A DNA stretch of 64,000 bases from Allobosea sp. BK604 (GTDB lineage: Bacteria > Pseudomonadota > Alphaproteobacteria > Rhizobiales > Beijerinckiaceae): assembly GCF_004341515.1 (NCBI RefSeq), contig NZ_SLZF01000006.1:62001-126000 (forward strand). Reading direction: 5' to 3'. Positions 43,318 through 51,664 of the stretch are shown here, piece by piece. Below the pieces are notes generated by a model. It ran no database searches. It worked only from the letters and a program-made list of their open reading frames with translations, and was not told the DNA's origin. Made by a program: the position numbers and the translations under genes. Every line of letters begins with the position of its first letter. Position 1 is the stretch's first letter.

Positions 43318-43348
43318 TTGACCTCAAGTCGACTTGAACTCGTACGCT
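43318..43348 (+). promoter_or_regulatory. MerR-type promoter with 19-bp spacer and palindromic operator
   Basis: -35 TTGACC (43318-43323), -10 TACGCT (43343-43348), spacer 19 bp. Inside the spacer is the perfect 14-bp palindrome TCAAGTCGACTTGA (43324-43337). It drives the MFS gene and overlaps the start of the merR gene, so the regulator can control both. Confidence 0.72.
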
Positions 43349-43383
43349 CTCCCGAACTGCCGGATTCAGCAAGAGGGAAAGCG

Positions 43384-44592
43384 ATGGAAACTGCGTATGA
43401 GATAGAGAAACGGCCGGTCTGGCAGGATGGGCGCGCCATCGCGCTCCTGCTGGCCGCGTCGCTCACCACGATGGCCAATGCCACGATCAGCCCGGCGCTG
43501 CCGGGGCTCGAGCGCCTGTTCGCCGGGGACCCGAACGCGGCCATGCTGACGCGGCTCCTGGTGCCGGCGCCCTCGCTCGGCGTCGCGCTCTGCGCCCCGC
43601 TCGTCGGGCTGGCGGCGGACCGGTTCGGACGGCGGCGGCTGCTGCTCGCCGGCGTGCTGCTGTTCCTGGCAGCCGGGACGGCCGGGCTCGTCCTGCCCAA
43701 TCTTCAGATGATCTTCGCCAGCCGCCTCCTGCTCGGCGCCGCCGTCGCCCTGATCATGACGGCGCAAACCGCCCTGATCGGCGACTATTTCACCGGCGAC
43801 GAGCGCAGCGCCCTGATGGGGCTGCAGATCTCGGCCCGGAATTTCGGGGGCCTGGTCTTCATCTCGCTCGCCGGCTGGGTCGCGGCGCTCTCGCCGCGCC
43901 TGCCCTTCGCCATCTACGGGCTCGCCGCGGCCTTCCTGCCCCTGATGTGGAAGGTCATCATCGACCAGCCGCGGGTTTCCCAGGCGGGCGCCAGGCCGAT
44001 GGCAGGCGCGCAGGAGCAGCGCTCCTGGGCGGTCATGCTCGCGCTGCTGGTGCTGCTTCAGGCGCTGACCAACATGCTCTTCTTCGTGATGCCGACCCAG
44101 ATGCCCTTCTTCCTGGAGGCGGGAGGCTATGGCAGCAGCGTCATGACCGGCGCGGTCCTCGGCGCGCTGATGCTGTCCGGCGGCGGCTTCGCCCTGCTCT
44201 ATCCCCGCATCCAGCGCGCGACGGGCTATGCGGGGCTGTTCTGCCTGGGCTACGCCGCGATGGCGCTCGGCTTCGCGCTGCTGCTTCTCGCCAGGGCGCC
44301 CTTGCCCCTGTTCGCGGCGGCTGCTGCGATCGGCATGGGTTATGCGCTGGTCTCGCCGAGCTTCGTCGCTCTCGCATTGACGCTGACGCCGGCGCGCGTG
44401 CGGGGGCTCGGCGGCGGCATCCTGACCGCCTCGATCTTCATCGGGCAGTTCTGCTCGCCGCTGCTCAGCACGCCGCTCATCACGCGCCACGGCTATGATC
44501 AGCTGTTCTGCGGCAGCGCTGCGCTGCTGGCGGCCATGGCGGCCTTGGCGGGAGCGGGCGCGGTCCTCTCCCGGCGACGAGTGGCGCTGTAG
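43384..44592 (+). CDS. MFS transporter, probable drug or metabolite exporter
   Basis: 402 aa from ATG 43384, with GAGGG upstream. About twelve helices; VGLAADRFGRRRLLLAG is the conserved loop between helices 2 and 3 (motif A, G-x-x-x-D-R-x-G-R-R). MerR control suggests induction by a toxic compound. The longer frame from 43258 is a shadow of merR. Confidence 0.9.
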   Translation: METAYEIEKRPVWQDGRAIALLLAASLTTMANATISPALPGLERLFAGDPNAAMLTRLLVPAPSLGVALCAPLVGLAADRFGRRRLLLAGVLLFLAAGTAGLVLPNLQMIFASRLLLGAAVALIMTAQTALIGDYFTGDERSALMGLQISARNFGGLVFISLAGWVAALSPRLPFAIYGLAAAFLPLMWKVIIDQPRVSQAGARPMAGAQEQRSWAVMLALLVLLQALTNMLFFVMPTQMPFFLEAGGYGSSVMTGAVLGALMLSGGGFALLYPRIQRATGYAGLFCLGYAAMALGFALLLLARAPLPLFAAAAAIGMGYALVSPSFVALALTLTPARVRGLGGGILTASIFIGQFCSPLLSTPLITRHGYDQLFCGSAALLAAMAALAGAGAVLSRRRVAL

Positions 44593-44629
44593 GCTCCCGC
44601 CGCGCCGGCGCGCAGCGCGCCCGTCGAGG

Positions 44630-45220
44630 TCATGGCGAGGCCAGCTCGAAATGCGAGCGGTCCATGTGCCTGTAGCCGTGGAAATGGCCGCCCCATCTGA
44701 GCGATACGCCGAGGTCATTGGCGGCCAGCTTCATCGCGGCCGCGATCCGGTTCTGGATGTCCGGGTCGAACACGACCCGTCCCGCCTGATCGAGCGCCCA
44801 CAGATCCACCGCCCTGCCCGACCGATGCGGGCTGGCGCGGGTCATCGACCAGCCCCAGGCAACCGCGACGCGTTGCAGCTTGCGGTCACGCCTGCCTGAG
44901 CCGATCACGAAGCTGAGGCCTGGATTGTCAGCCTGCGCCTTGCGCACCACCCTGGCGAGGGCCGGTGCGATGGCGCGCAGGTTGGCCGCGTGATTGGCCC
45001 GCGGATCGGGGTTCCAGATCCGGAACATCGCAAGCTGATCCCGCCCGAATTCATCGCGGGCCGGAATCCGCTGGTAGATGCCACCCGGTCCATAGGGCAG
45101 CGGATCGCGCGGGATAACCTGCGGCCCCCTGCCGCCTGGCTGACCGAGCGCGGCGCTCCCCAGGCCGAAGAGCGCAAGGCCCAGCAATCCCAGGCGGAGA
45201 TGGCGTGTCTTTCCGCTCAT
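44630..45220 (-). CDS. Exported M15 family D-Ala-D-Ala/L-Ala-D-Glu peptidase
   Basis: 196 aa from ATG 45220, with GGAGGG upstream. Signal peptide: polar MSGKTRH, then a hydrophobic run of about 18 residues ending near AALGQ. The zinc-site motifs are SPHRSGRAVDLWALD (H-x6-D) and DRSHFEL with the last His and the catalytic region, as in M15C peptidases such as CwlK/phage endolysins. It would cut peptidoglycan cross-links or stem peptides in the periplasm. Single gene. Confidence 0.82.
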   Translation of the reverse strand: MSGKTRHLRLGLLGLALFGLGSAALGQPGGRGPQVIPRDPLPYGPGGIYQRIPARDEFGRDQLAMFRIWNPDPRANHAANLRAIAPALARVVRKAQADNPGLSFVIGSGRRDRKLQRVAVAWGWSMTRASPHRSGRAVDLWALDQAGRVVFDPDIQNRIAAAMKLAANDLGVSLRWGGHFHGYRHMDRSHFELASP

Positions 45221-45505
45221 GACCCTCCGGATCATCGCAGCCGGATGCTGCCAAAGGAAGGCAGGGCCGCGCGAGCCGACGTCGCGGCCGATAAGCCAAG
45301 CCTCGGCTCCCTTTGCGTCACTCCACTCACCAAAGCGCGGCTCCAGGGGCATGACTTCTTACCCCGAAAACAGCGCCTCGCTTCTCCTTCAAAATTTACC
45401 ATTCCCGCGAATAGCCGCGAATATTTAACGCCTGCCGGTATCTTGCTGGCTATAGTCCAAGTCGCGCTGATGAAGTCGCGCTGATTGACTTGGAACTATC
45501 TCGGC

Positions 45506-47443
45506 ATGTGCGGTTTCGGCGGCTATTTCGGCACTGTCCGGGATGGAAGGGCGCTCCTCAAGGGGATGACGGCCGCCATTGCGCATCGCGGCCCCGATGA
45601 GCAGGGCTTCTTCACGGCGGAGGCTGCCGGCCTCGGCCATGCCCGGCTTTCCATCGTCGGTCTCAGCGACGGCCAGCAGCCGATGTCCGACGCGACAGGC
45701 GAGCTGACGATCGCCTTCAACGGCGAGATCTTCAACTATGTCGAGCTGCGCGAGGAGCTGCGCGCGAAAGGCCGCCATTTCCGCACGGGCAGCGATACCG
45801 AGGTGATCCTGCATCTCTACGATGCGATGGGCGAGGACTGCGTCTCGCTGCTCAATGGCGATTTCGCCTTTGCGCTCTGGGATGGCCGCCGGCGCCGGAT
45901 GGTCCTGGCGCGCGATCGCATGGGCGTGCGGCCGCTCTTCTACACGCGGCAGGGCGAACGGTTCTATTTCGCCTCGGAGGTCAAGGCCCTGCTCCAGGTC
46001 CCGGGCGTCGCGGCCGAGCTCGATCCGGTGGCGCTCGACCAGATCTTCACGCTCTGGGCCCCGATTGCGCCGCGCACGGCCTTCCGCGACGTCTGGGAAC
46101 TCGAGCCCGCGAGCCTGATGATCGTGCAGGAGGGCAGCGTCTCGACGCGGTCCTACTGGAGCCTGGATTATCCCGACCGGGAGGTGCCTCCACGGCACCG
46201 GGACGAGCGCGAAGCGGCCGAGGAGCTGCGCGCGCTCCTGACGGACGCCACCCGCATCCGCATGCGCGCCGATGTGCCGGTCGGTTCCTATCTCTCCGGC
46301 GGCCTCGATTCCTCCATCACCTCGGCGCTGGCGGCCGGCATGGCGCCGGGCGGGCTCAGGACCTTCTCGGTCACCTTCGACAGTGCCGAGCATGACGAGA
46401 GCGCCTTCCAGCTGGAGATGGCCCGAGCGCTCGGCACGCAGCATAGCTCGGTCGCCTGTGGAGCGGGCGATATCGCAGCGGTGTTCCCCGAGGTGATCCG
46501 CTTCACCGAGCGGCCGATCCTGCGCACCGCCCCTGCCCCGCTCTACAAGCTCTCGGGCCTGGTGCGCGAGGCCCGGCTGAAAGTGGTGCTGACGGGCGAA
46601 GGCGCCGATGAAATCTTTGCCGGCTACGATATCTTCAAGGAGGCCCGGGTTCGGCGGTTCTGCGGCAGGCAGCCCGGCTCGCGCATCCGCCCGCATCTGT
46701 TCCGCAAGCTCTATCCCTATCTGCCGGGGCTCAGGCAGCAATCCGCCGAGTATCTCGCCTCGTTCTTCGGGGCTGATGGAAGCGGGCTCGAGGATCCACT
46801 GTTCTCGCATCGGCCGCGGCTGGACGGCACCGCGGCGACGAAGCTGTTCTTCTCGGGCGACCTGCGGGCGACTTTGTCCGGATACGACGCCGCCGAGGAG
46901 CTCGCCGCGCGCCTGCCCGCTGCCTTCGCCCGCTGGCATCCGCTGCATCAGGCGCAGTATCTCGAAGCCCGCTTCCTGCTGCCCGGCTATATCCTGTCGA
47001 GCCAGGGCGATCGCATGGCGATGGCCCATGGCATCGAGGGCCGCTTTCCCTTCCTCGACCATCGCCTGGTCGAATTCGCCGCCGGGCTTCCTCCGCAGAT
47101 GAAGCTGAAGGGGCTGGTCGAGAAACATATCCTGCGGGACGCGACCAAGGATCTGCTGCCGCCCGCGATCGGCCGGCGCCCCAAGCAGCCCTACCGCGCC
47201 CCCGACAGCCAGTCCTTCGTCGGGCCGGGCGCGCGGGACTATGTCGGGGCGATGCTGGGCAGCGCCGCGATCGGCGCCGGCGGGCTGTTCAATCCCAAGG
47301 CCGTGGCCAAGCTGCACGAGAAATGCAGCCGCCAGCCGGCCTCGGGCTTCCGCGACAACGCGGCCTTCGTCGGCATCCTGTCGACGCAGCTCTGGCTGGC
47401 GGCCTTCACCGGCGCCGGCCAGGCCACCGCAAAGGCCGCCTGA
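45506..47443 (+). CDS. Asparagine synthase-like glutamine amidotransferase
   Basis: 645 aa. The start must be the ATG at 45506 so that Cys2 (MCGFGGYFG) is the N-terminal nucleophile; an upstream TTG frame is excluded by this. Glutaminase domain motifs: IAHRGPDEQG and AFNGEIFNYVELREEL. The synthetase domain has the pyrophosphate loop SYLSGGLDSSITSAL and LTGEGADEIFAGYD. The family makes asparagine or amidates other acids. Followed by an acyl carrier protein 24 bp later, so it is probably specialised, as the amidotransferases seen in polysaccharide/exosortase-type loci are. Confidence 0.9.
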   Translation: MCGFGGYFGTVRDGRALLKGMTAAIAHRGPDEQGFFTAEAAGLGHARLSIVGLSDGQQPMSDATGELTIAFNGEIFNYVELREELRAKGRHFRTGSDTEVILHLYDAMGEDCVSLLNGDFAFALWDGRRRRMVLARDRMGVRPLFYTRQGERFYFASEVKALLQVPGVAAELDPVALDQIFTLWAPIAPRTAFRDVWELEPASLMIVQEGSVSTRSYWSLDYPDREVPPRHRDEREAAEELRALLTDATRIRMRADVPVGSYLSGGLDSSITSALAAGMAPGGLRTFSVTFDSAEHDESAFQLEMARALGTQHSSVACGAGDIAAVFPEVIRFTERPILRTAPAPLYKLSGLVREARLKVVLTGEGADEIFAGYDIFKEARVRRFCGRQPGSRIRPHLFRKLYPYLPGLRQQSAEYLASFFGADGSGLEDPLFSHRPRLDGTAATKLFFSGDLRATLSGYDAAEELAARLPAAFARWHPLHQAQYLEARFLLPGYILSSQGDRMAMAHGIEGRFPFLDHRLVEFAAGLPPQMKLKGLVEKHILRDATKDLLPPAIGRRPKQPYRAPDSQSFVGPGARDYVGAMLGSAAIGAGGLFNPKAVAKLHEKCSRQPASGFRDNAAFVGILSTQLWLAAFTGAGQATAKAA

Positions 47444-47467
47444 CACCATCCAAGAAAGGGTAAGCAC

Positions 47468-47734
47468 ATGACAGACACGATCCGCGACGCAGTGAAGGCC
47501 TTTGTCATCGAGAACTTCCTGTTCGGCGACACCACCCAGGCCCTCGACGATGTCGACTCGTTCATCGAGACCGGCATCATCGATTCGACCGGCGTTCTGG
47601 AGCTCGTGGCCTTCATCGAGGACCATTACGGCATCACCGTCGCCGATGCCGATATCGTGCCGGCCAATCTCGATTCGCTGGCGCGCATCACGGACTTCAT
47701 CAGCTTGAAGACCGCCTCGCTTGTCGCGGCGTGA
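47468..47734 (+). CDS. Acyl carrier protein
   Basis: 88 aa. ETGIIDSTGVLELVAFIED holds the phosphopantetheine site: the Ser of DST (usual DSL), about residue 39. Four-helix ACP pattern with acidic composition. AAGAAAGG precedes the ATG. In this setting it should carry the acid activated by the ligase two steps downstream. A family A repeat follows. Confidence 0.9.
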   Translation: MTDTIRDAVKAFVIENFLFGDTTQALDDVDSFIETGIIDSTGVLELVAFIEDHYGITVADADIVPANLDSLARITDFISLKTASLVAA

Positions 47735-47753
47735 CGGCTGGCGGCGTGACGTC

Positions 47754-47917
47754 CAGAGCATGTCCGCGTTTCTCCGAAACGCGGAAGTTCCCTGTCCAAT
47801 TATCTTGACGCATTTTCTTCACGCGGACCGGTTTCCACTTCGCTTGAAAATGCGCCATCTCTCTTTGAAGCATTTTCTTCACGCGAACCGGTTTCCACTT
47901 CGCTTGAAAATGCTCTA
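47754..47917. repeat. Dispersed intergenic repeat, family A copy 5, with internal duplication
   Basis: It begins CAGAGCATGTCCGCGTTTCT and contains two successive copies of the distal half (TTTTCTTCACGCG...CCGGTTTCCACTTCGCTTGAAAATGC), ending at 47850 and 47915. It lies between the ACP and ligase genes. Confidence 0.85.
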
Positions 47918-47936
47918 GCGGCGGAGGCCCGGGCTG

Positions 47937-49481
47937 ATGCGGGTCGAGCAATTCCTGATCGCCAATGCGGCTGCGCATGGCGCCAAGACGGCGCTGGTCA
48001 CCGAGCGGAAGCGGCTGCGCTATGACGAGCTGGACGCGCTGTCGAGCCGGCTCGCTGCCGCGCTCGCCGCGAATGGCGTCGAGCGCGGCGACCGCGTTCT
48101 CGTCTTCATGGAGAATTGCTGGGAAGCCGCCGTCGCGATCTTCGCGATCCTCAAGGCGGGCGCGGTCTTCAGCCCGATCAACGCCTCGACCAAGGCCGAC
48201 AAGCTCGCCTATGTCATCGGCGATTGCGAGGCCGCGGCGATCCTGACCCAGGCGCGGCTGATGCCCGTCGTGACCCAGGCGCGCGCGCTGTCGGACCGGC
48301 CGCTCTTCGTCGCGTCGACGGGGGCGCCGTCGGGACAGGTCCCCGATGGCGCCGCCTCCTTCGAGGATTGCCTCGAATTTGAACCGGCGCCGGTCGGCCA
48401 TGGCGGCATCGATATCGACCTCGCCATGCTGATCTACACCTCCGGCTCGACCGGCCGCCCCAAGGGCGTGATGATGACGCATCGCAATATCGATGCGGCG
48501 GCAGAGTCGATCACGACCTATCTCGGCAACACGCCCGACGACATCATCCTCAACGTCCTGCCCCTGGCCTTCGACTACGGCCTCTATCAGCTGCTGATGG
48601 CGATGCGGCTCGGGGCGACGCTCGTCCTCGAAAAATCCTTCGCCTTTCCGCAGGCGATTTTCGAGCGCATTCGCACCGAGAAGGTCACCGGCTTCCCGCT
48701 CGTGCCGACCATGGCGGCGCTGATCCTGCAGATGCGCGATCTGGCGCCCGGCTTCTTGCCGAGCCTGCGCTATCTCTCGAACACCGCCGCGGCCCTCCCG
48801 CCCGCGCATATCGCCCGGCTGCGCGAGCTCTTCCCGGGCGTGCGGCTCTATTCGATGTACGGCCTGACCGAGTGCAAGCGCTGCACCTATCTGCCGCCGG
48901 AGGAGCTCGACCGCCGGCCGGGCTCGGTCGGCATCGCCATTCCCAACACCGAGGCGATCGTCGTCGACGACGAGGGCAAGCGCGTGCCGCCGGGCGTCGC
49001 GGGCGAACTGGTCATCCGCGGCCCGCATGTCATGCAGGGCTATTGGCGCAACGAGGCGGCGACGCGGCAGATGCTGCGCCCCGGCCCACAGCCCTGGGAG
49101 AAGCGGCTGCATACCGGCGACCTGTTCCGCACGGATGCGGAAGGATTCCTCTATTTCGTCGGCCGCAAGGACGACATCATCAAGACCCGCGGCGAGAAGG
49201 TCGCGCCGAAGGAGGTCGAGGCGGTGCTGCATGCCCATCCCGGCATCGCCGAAGCGGTGGTGACCGGCGTGCCCGATCCGGTGCTCGGCCATGCCATCGC
49301 CGCGCTCGTGGTGCTCCGGGACGAGAGCGTGAGCGAACGCGACATCATCCGGCACTGCGCCGGTCATCTCGAGGACTTCATGGTGCCGAAGCGCGTCGAA
49401 TTCCGCCAGGAGCTGCCGAAGACCGATACCGGCAAGGTCAGCCGCAGGCTGGCGGCCGAGGCGCTGGGAACGGCGGAATGA
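47937..49481 (+). CDS. AMP-forming acyl-CoA/acyl-ACP ligase
   Basis: 514 aa. A3 motif LIYTSGSTGRPKGVMMTH at about residue 165; MYGLTE (A5); TGDLFRTDAEGFLYFVGRKD (A7-A8), IKTRGEKVAPKEVE and the catalytic Lys in PKTDTGKVSR (A10). The enzyme activates a carboxylic acid as an adenylate and would load it on the neighbouring carrier protein. Starts 19 bp after a family A repeat; stop overlaps the NAD-synthase-like gene (ATGA). Confidence 0.92.
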   Translation: MRVEQFLIANAAAHGAKTALVTERKRLRYDELDALSSRLAAALAANGVERGDRVLVFMENCWEAAVAIFAILKAGAVFSPINASTKADKLAYVIGDCEAAAILTQARLMPVVTQARALSDRPLFVASTGAPSGQVPDGAASFEDCLEFEPAPVGHGGIDIDLAMLIYTSGSTGRPKGVMMTHRNIDAAAESITTYLGNTPDDIILNVLPLAFDYGLYQLLMAMRLGATLVLEKSFAFPQAIFERIRTEKVTGFPLVPTMAALILQMRDLAPGFLPSLRYLSNTAAALPPAHIARLRELFPGVRLYSMYGLTECKRCTYLPPEELDRRPGSVGIAIPNTEAIVVDDEGKRVPPGVAGELVIRGPHVMQGYWRNEAATRQMLRPGPQPWEKRLHTGDLFRTDAEGFLYFVGRKDDIIKTRGEKVAPKEVEAVLHAHPGIAEAVVTGVPDPVLGHAIAALVVLRDESVSERDIIRHCAGHLEDFMVPKRVEFRQELPKTDTGKVSRRLAAEALGTAE

Positions 49482-50485
49482 CCCTCCCCGCCACACCGGG
49501 CCGCCCCGCCTTCTCGCCGGCGGCGCTGACCCTCGACAACGCCGCGGAAACCGACCGCATCGTCGCCGGGCTGCGCGAGCAGCTGCGCGCCATGCGCAAG
49601 CGCGGCCTCGTGCTCGGCCTCTCCGGCGGCATCGATTCCAGCGTCTGCGCCGCGCTCGCCGCCCGCGCCGTCGGCGCCAAGAACGTCTTCTGCCTGTTCA
49701 TGCCGGAGAACGATTCCGATCCCGAGAGCCTGCGGCTCGGCCGGCTGGTCGCCGAGAGCTTCGGCATCGAGGCGATCGTCGAGGATATCGGCCCGACCCT
49801 GCGCGCAATGGGCTGCTACAACAGGCGCGATGCCTTCATCCGCGAGCTCGTGCCGGATTACGGCCCCGGCTGGGCCTCGAAGATCGTCATCGCCAATTCG
49901 CTCGCCGGCGACGGCTACAACATCTCCTCGCTGGTGGTTCAGGACCTGGAGGGCCGGCAGACCAAGCTGCGCATGCCGCCGGCGGTCTATCTCGGCATCG
50001 TCGCCGCCACCAACATGAAGCAGCGCACGCGCAAGCAGATCGAATACTATCACGCCGACCGGCTGAACTTCGCCGTGCTGGGCACGCCGAACCGGCTCGA
50101 ATACGACCAGGGCTTCTTCGTGAAGAACGGCGACGGCGCGGCCGACGTCAAGCCGATCGCCCATCTCTACAAGAGCCAGGTCTATGCGCTTGCCGCCCAT
50201 CTCGGCATCCCCGAGGAGATCCGCCTGAGGCCTCCGACGACCGACACCTATTCGCTCGCGCAGACGCAGGAGGAGTTCTATTTCTCCCTGCCCTATGACC
50301 GCATGGATCTTTGCCTGTTCGGCCTCAACAATGGCCTGCCGGCCGAGGAGGTCGCAGCCGCCGCAAAGCTGAGCGCGGTCGAGGTCGAGCGCGTCTTCGC
50401 CGATATCGCGGCCAAGCGCCGGGCGACGCGCTATCTCCATCTCGGCCCGCAGCTTGTCGGCCCTGTCGCGGAGGTCGCCGGCTGA
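49478..50485 (+). CDS. NAD synthase-like ATP-dependent amide ligase
   Basis: 335 aa. PP-loop LGLSGGIDSSVCAAL at residues 48-60 and VLGTPNRLEYDQGFFVKNGDGAADVKPIAHLYKSQV, the NadE-type substrate and pyrophosphate region. There is no glutaminase domain. It is longer than the usual ~270-residue ammonia-dependent NAD synthase and sits coupled to an acyl ligase, so it may amidate a pathway intermediate rather than make NAD. The open frame upstream of the ATG at 49478 is a shadow. Confidence 0.85.
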   Translation: MTLPATPGRPAFSPAALTLDNAAETDRIVAGLREQLRAMRKRGLVLGLSGGIDSSVCAALAARAVGAKNVFCLFMPENDSDPESLRLGRLVAESFGIEAIVEDIGPTLRAMGCYNRRDAFIRELVPDYGPGWASKIVIANSLAGDGYNISSLVVQDLEGRQTKLRMPPAVYLGIVAATNMKQRTRKQIEYYHADRLNFAVLGTPNRLEYDQGFFVKNGDGAADVKPIAHLYKSQVYALAAHLGIPEEIRLRPPTTDTYSLAQTQEEFYFSLPYDRMDLCLFGLNNGLPAEEVAAAAKLSAVEVERVFADIAAKRRATRYLHLGPQLVGPVAEVAG

Positions 50486-50490
50486 GGCTT

Positions 50491-50552
50491 AGCGCATCGG
50501 CCCGAAAGTGGCTTTCGGCTTTCGAAAAAAAGCGGATGCGACAACGCTCTAG
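50491..50552. repeat. Dispersed intergenic repeat, family B copy 3
   Basis: GCGCATCGGCCCGAAAGTGG, then CTTTCGGCTTTCG and an AAGCGGATGCGACAACGCTC end finishing TAG. The CTA at 50549-50551 is the stop codon of the GNAT gene on the minus strand. Confidence 0.75.
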
Positions 50553-51664
50553 TCGAACCGGCCCCCGGCCAGGCGGCCCCAGTGCTCGCCGGCGAGCCCG
50601 TTGAAGAAGCCCTGCGAGTTCAGGAAGGCGTTCACCAGCTCCTTGTCGCGCGAATGCACGACGGTCGCCGCCGGCTGGGTGAAGGCGACCCGCCGCCCCA
50701 GCATCGCTTCGAGCAGGGCCGGCTGCGTGCGGCCGCGCAGGCCGGCGGCGCCGCGCTGCGCCGCATCGCCGATCAGGCAGTCGAGGACGGCGCCGGCCTG
50801 CCCCGGCAGCGCCAGGACCTGGAGCACCCGCGCGATCCTGCCCGGGCTGACATGATAGAGGAAGGCGCCGATCGGCTCGCCGTTCGAGGCGGAGACGGAG
50901 GCGAACACCGCCTCGCCATACTCCGGCTTCCCCGCAGCCTCCGCGACGATATGCGCGAGCAACTCCGCGCTCCAGTCGGGTCGCAGCGTGTAGTGCCGCG
51001 TCAGCGGCTCCACCAGCGCGATGAAGCCGGCCTGGTCGATCTCGCTGACCTTGGCGCCGCCCTTGCCGCTCCAGTTCTCGGCGACGCTGGACCAGCGCAG
51101 CTCGTTCCCGTCCATGCGCCCGCGCAGATAGCGATCGATGCCGCGCGCGAGCGGATCGAGCCAGCGAATGGCGCCGGCCCGCCGCGAGGCCAGGTCGAGC
51201 AGGAAGGAAGAGGGCCGGATGACCCGATGCCAGTCCAGGCTGTATTGCGGCAGGGCGACCCCGCGCAGCTTCGTCCACATCTGGGTCGAGAGGGCGCTCG
51301 CGGTTTCGCTGAAGGAGATGTCCTGCCGCCCGGCCAGGAAGGTCCTGAGCAGCCTTGCGCCCGCCATCGGATCGTTCGCCCGCGGCTCGACCATGAGCGA
51401 GCCGCAAATGGCTGCCCGCAGCTTGCGGATGCCATAGCTCATCAGCAGCACGTTCACGCCGACGAAGCCGGAAATATCGCCATCTCCTGCGATATGGACG
51501 AGCGAGGTGATCTCGGGGTCGCAGACCGGAGCTTCGAGATAGCGCTGGCTCAGATAGGCCGCGAGCGTCTGGGGCGCCGGCTTGTCGCCGTCCCGAAAGG
51601 TTTTCTGGAAGAGCTCGGAGACCGCCGGGATATCCGCGGCCTGCAGCGGACGGATCTCGCTCAT
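50549..51664 (-). CDS. GNAT-like acyltransferase-fold protein
   Basis: 371 aa. Starts IRPLQAADIPAVSELFQKTF, a common GNAT opening; DGDISGFVGVNVLLMSYGIRKL and CGSLMVEPRANDPMAGARLL resemble the acetyl-CoA-binding strand-loop of the fold. The second half carries another partial repeat of the fold. No clear Q/RxxGxG/A motif, so the call rests on overall pattern. The ATG overlaps the methyltransferase stop by 4 bases; both are convergent to the ligase operon and may be part of the same pathway. Stop lies in repeat B3. Confidence 0.65.
   Translation of the reverse strand: MSEIRPLQAADIPAVSELFQKTFRDGDKPAPQTLAAYLSQRYLEAPVCDPEITSLVHIAGDGDISGFVGVNVLLMSYGIRKLRAAICGSLMVEPRANDPMAGARLLRTFLAGRQDISFSETASALSTQMWTKLRGVALPQYSLDWHRVIRPSSFLLDLASRRAGAIRWLDPLARGIDRYLRGRMDGNELRWSSVAENWSGKGGAKVSEIDQAGFIALVEPLTRHYTLRPDWSAELLAHIVAEAAGKPEYGEAVFASVSASNGEPIGAFLYHVSPGRIARVLQVLALPGQAGAVLDCLIGDAAQRGAAGLRGRTQPALLEAMLGRRVAFTQPAATVVHSRDKELVNAFLNSQGFFNGLAGEHWGRLAGGRFD

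Noticed and set aside
45425..47761. 778-codon open frame on the minus strand
   Set aside because: It is antisense to the well-supported AsnB and ACP genes; its translation is rich in Arg, Gly, His and Asp with no domain, a codon-position artefact of high-GC coding DNA.
47700..49496. 598-codon minus-strand open frame
   Set aside because: Antisense to the acyl ligase gene and crosses a dispersed repeat; no family motifs.
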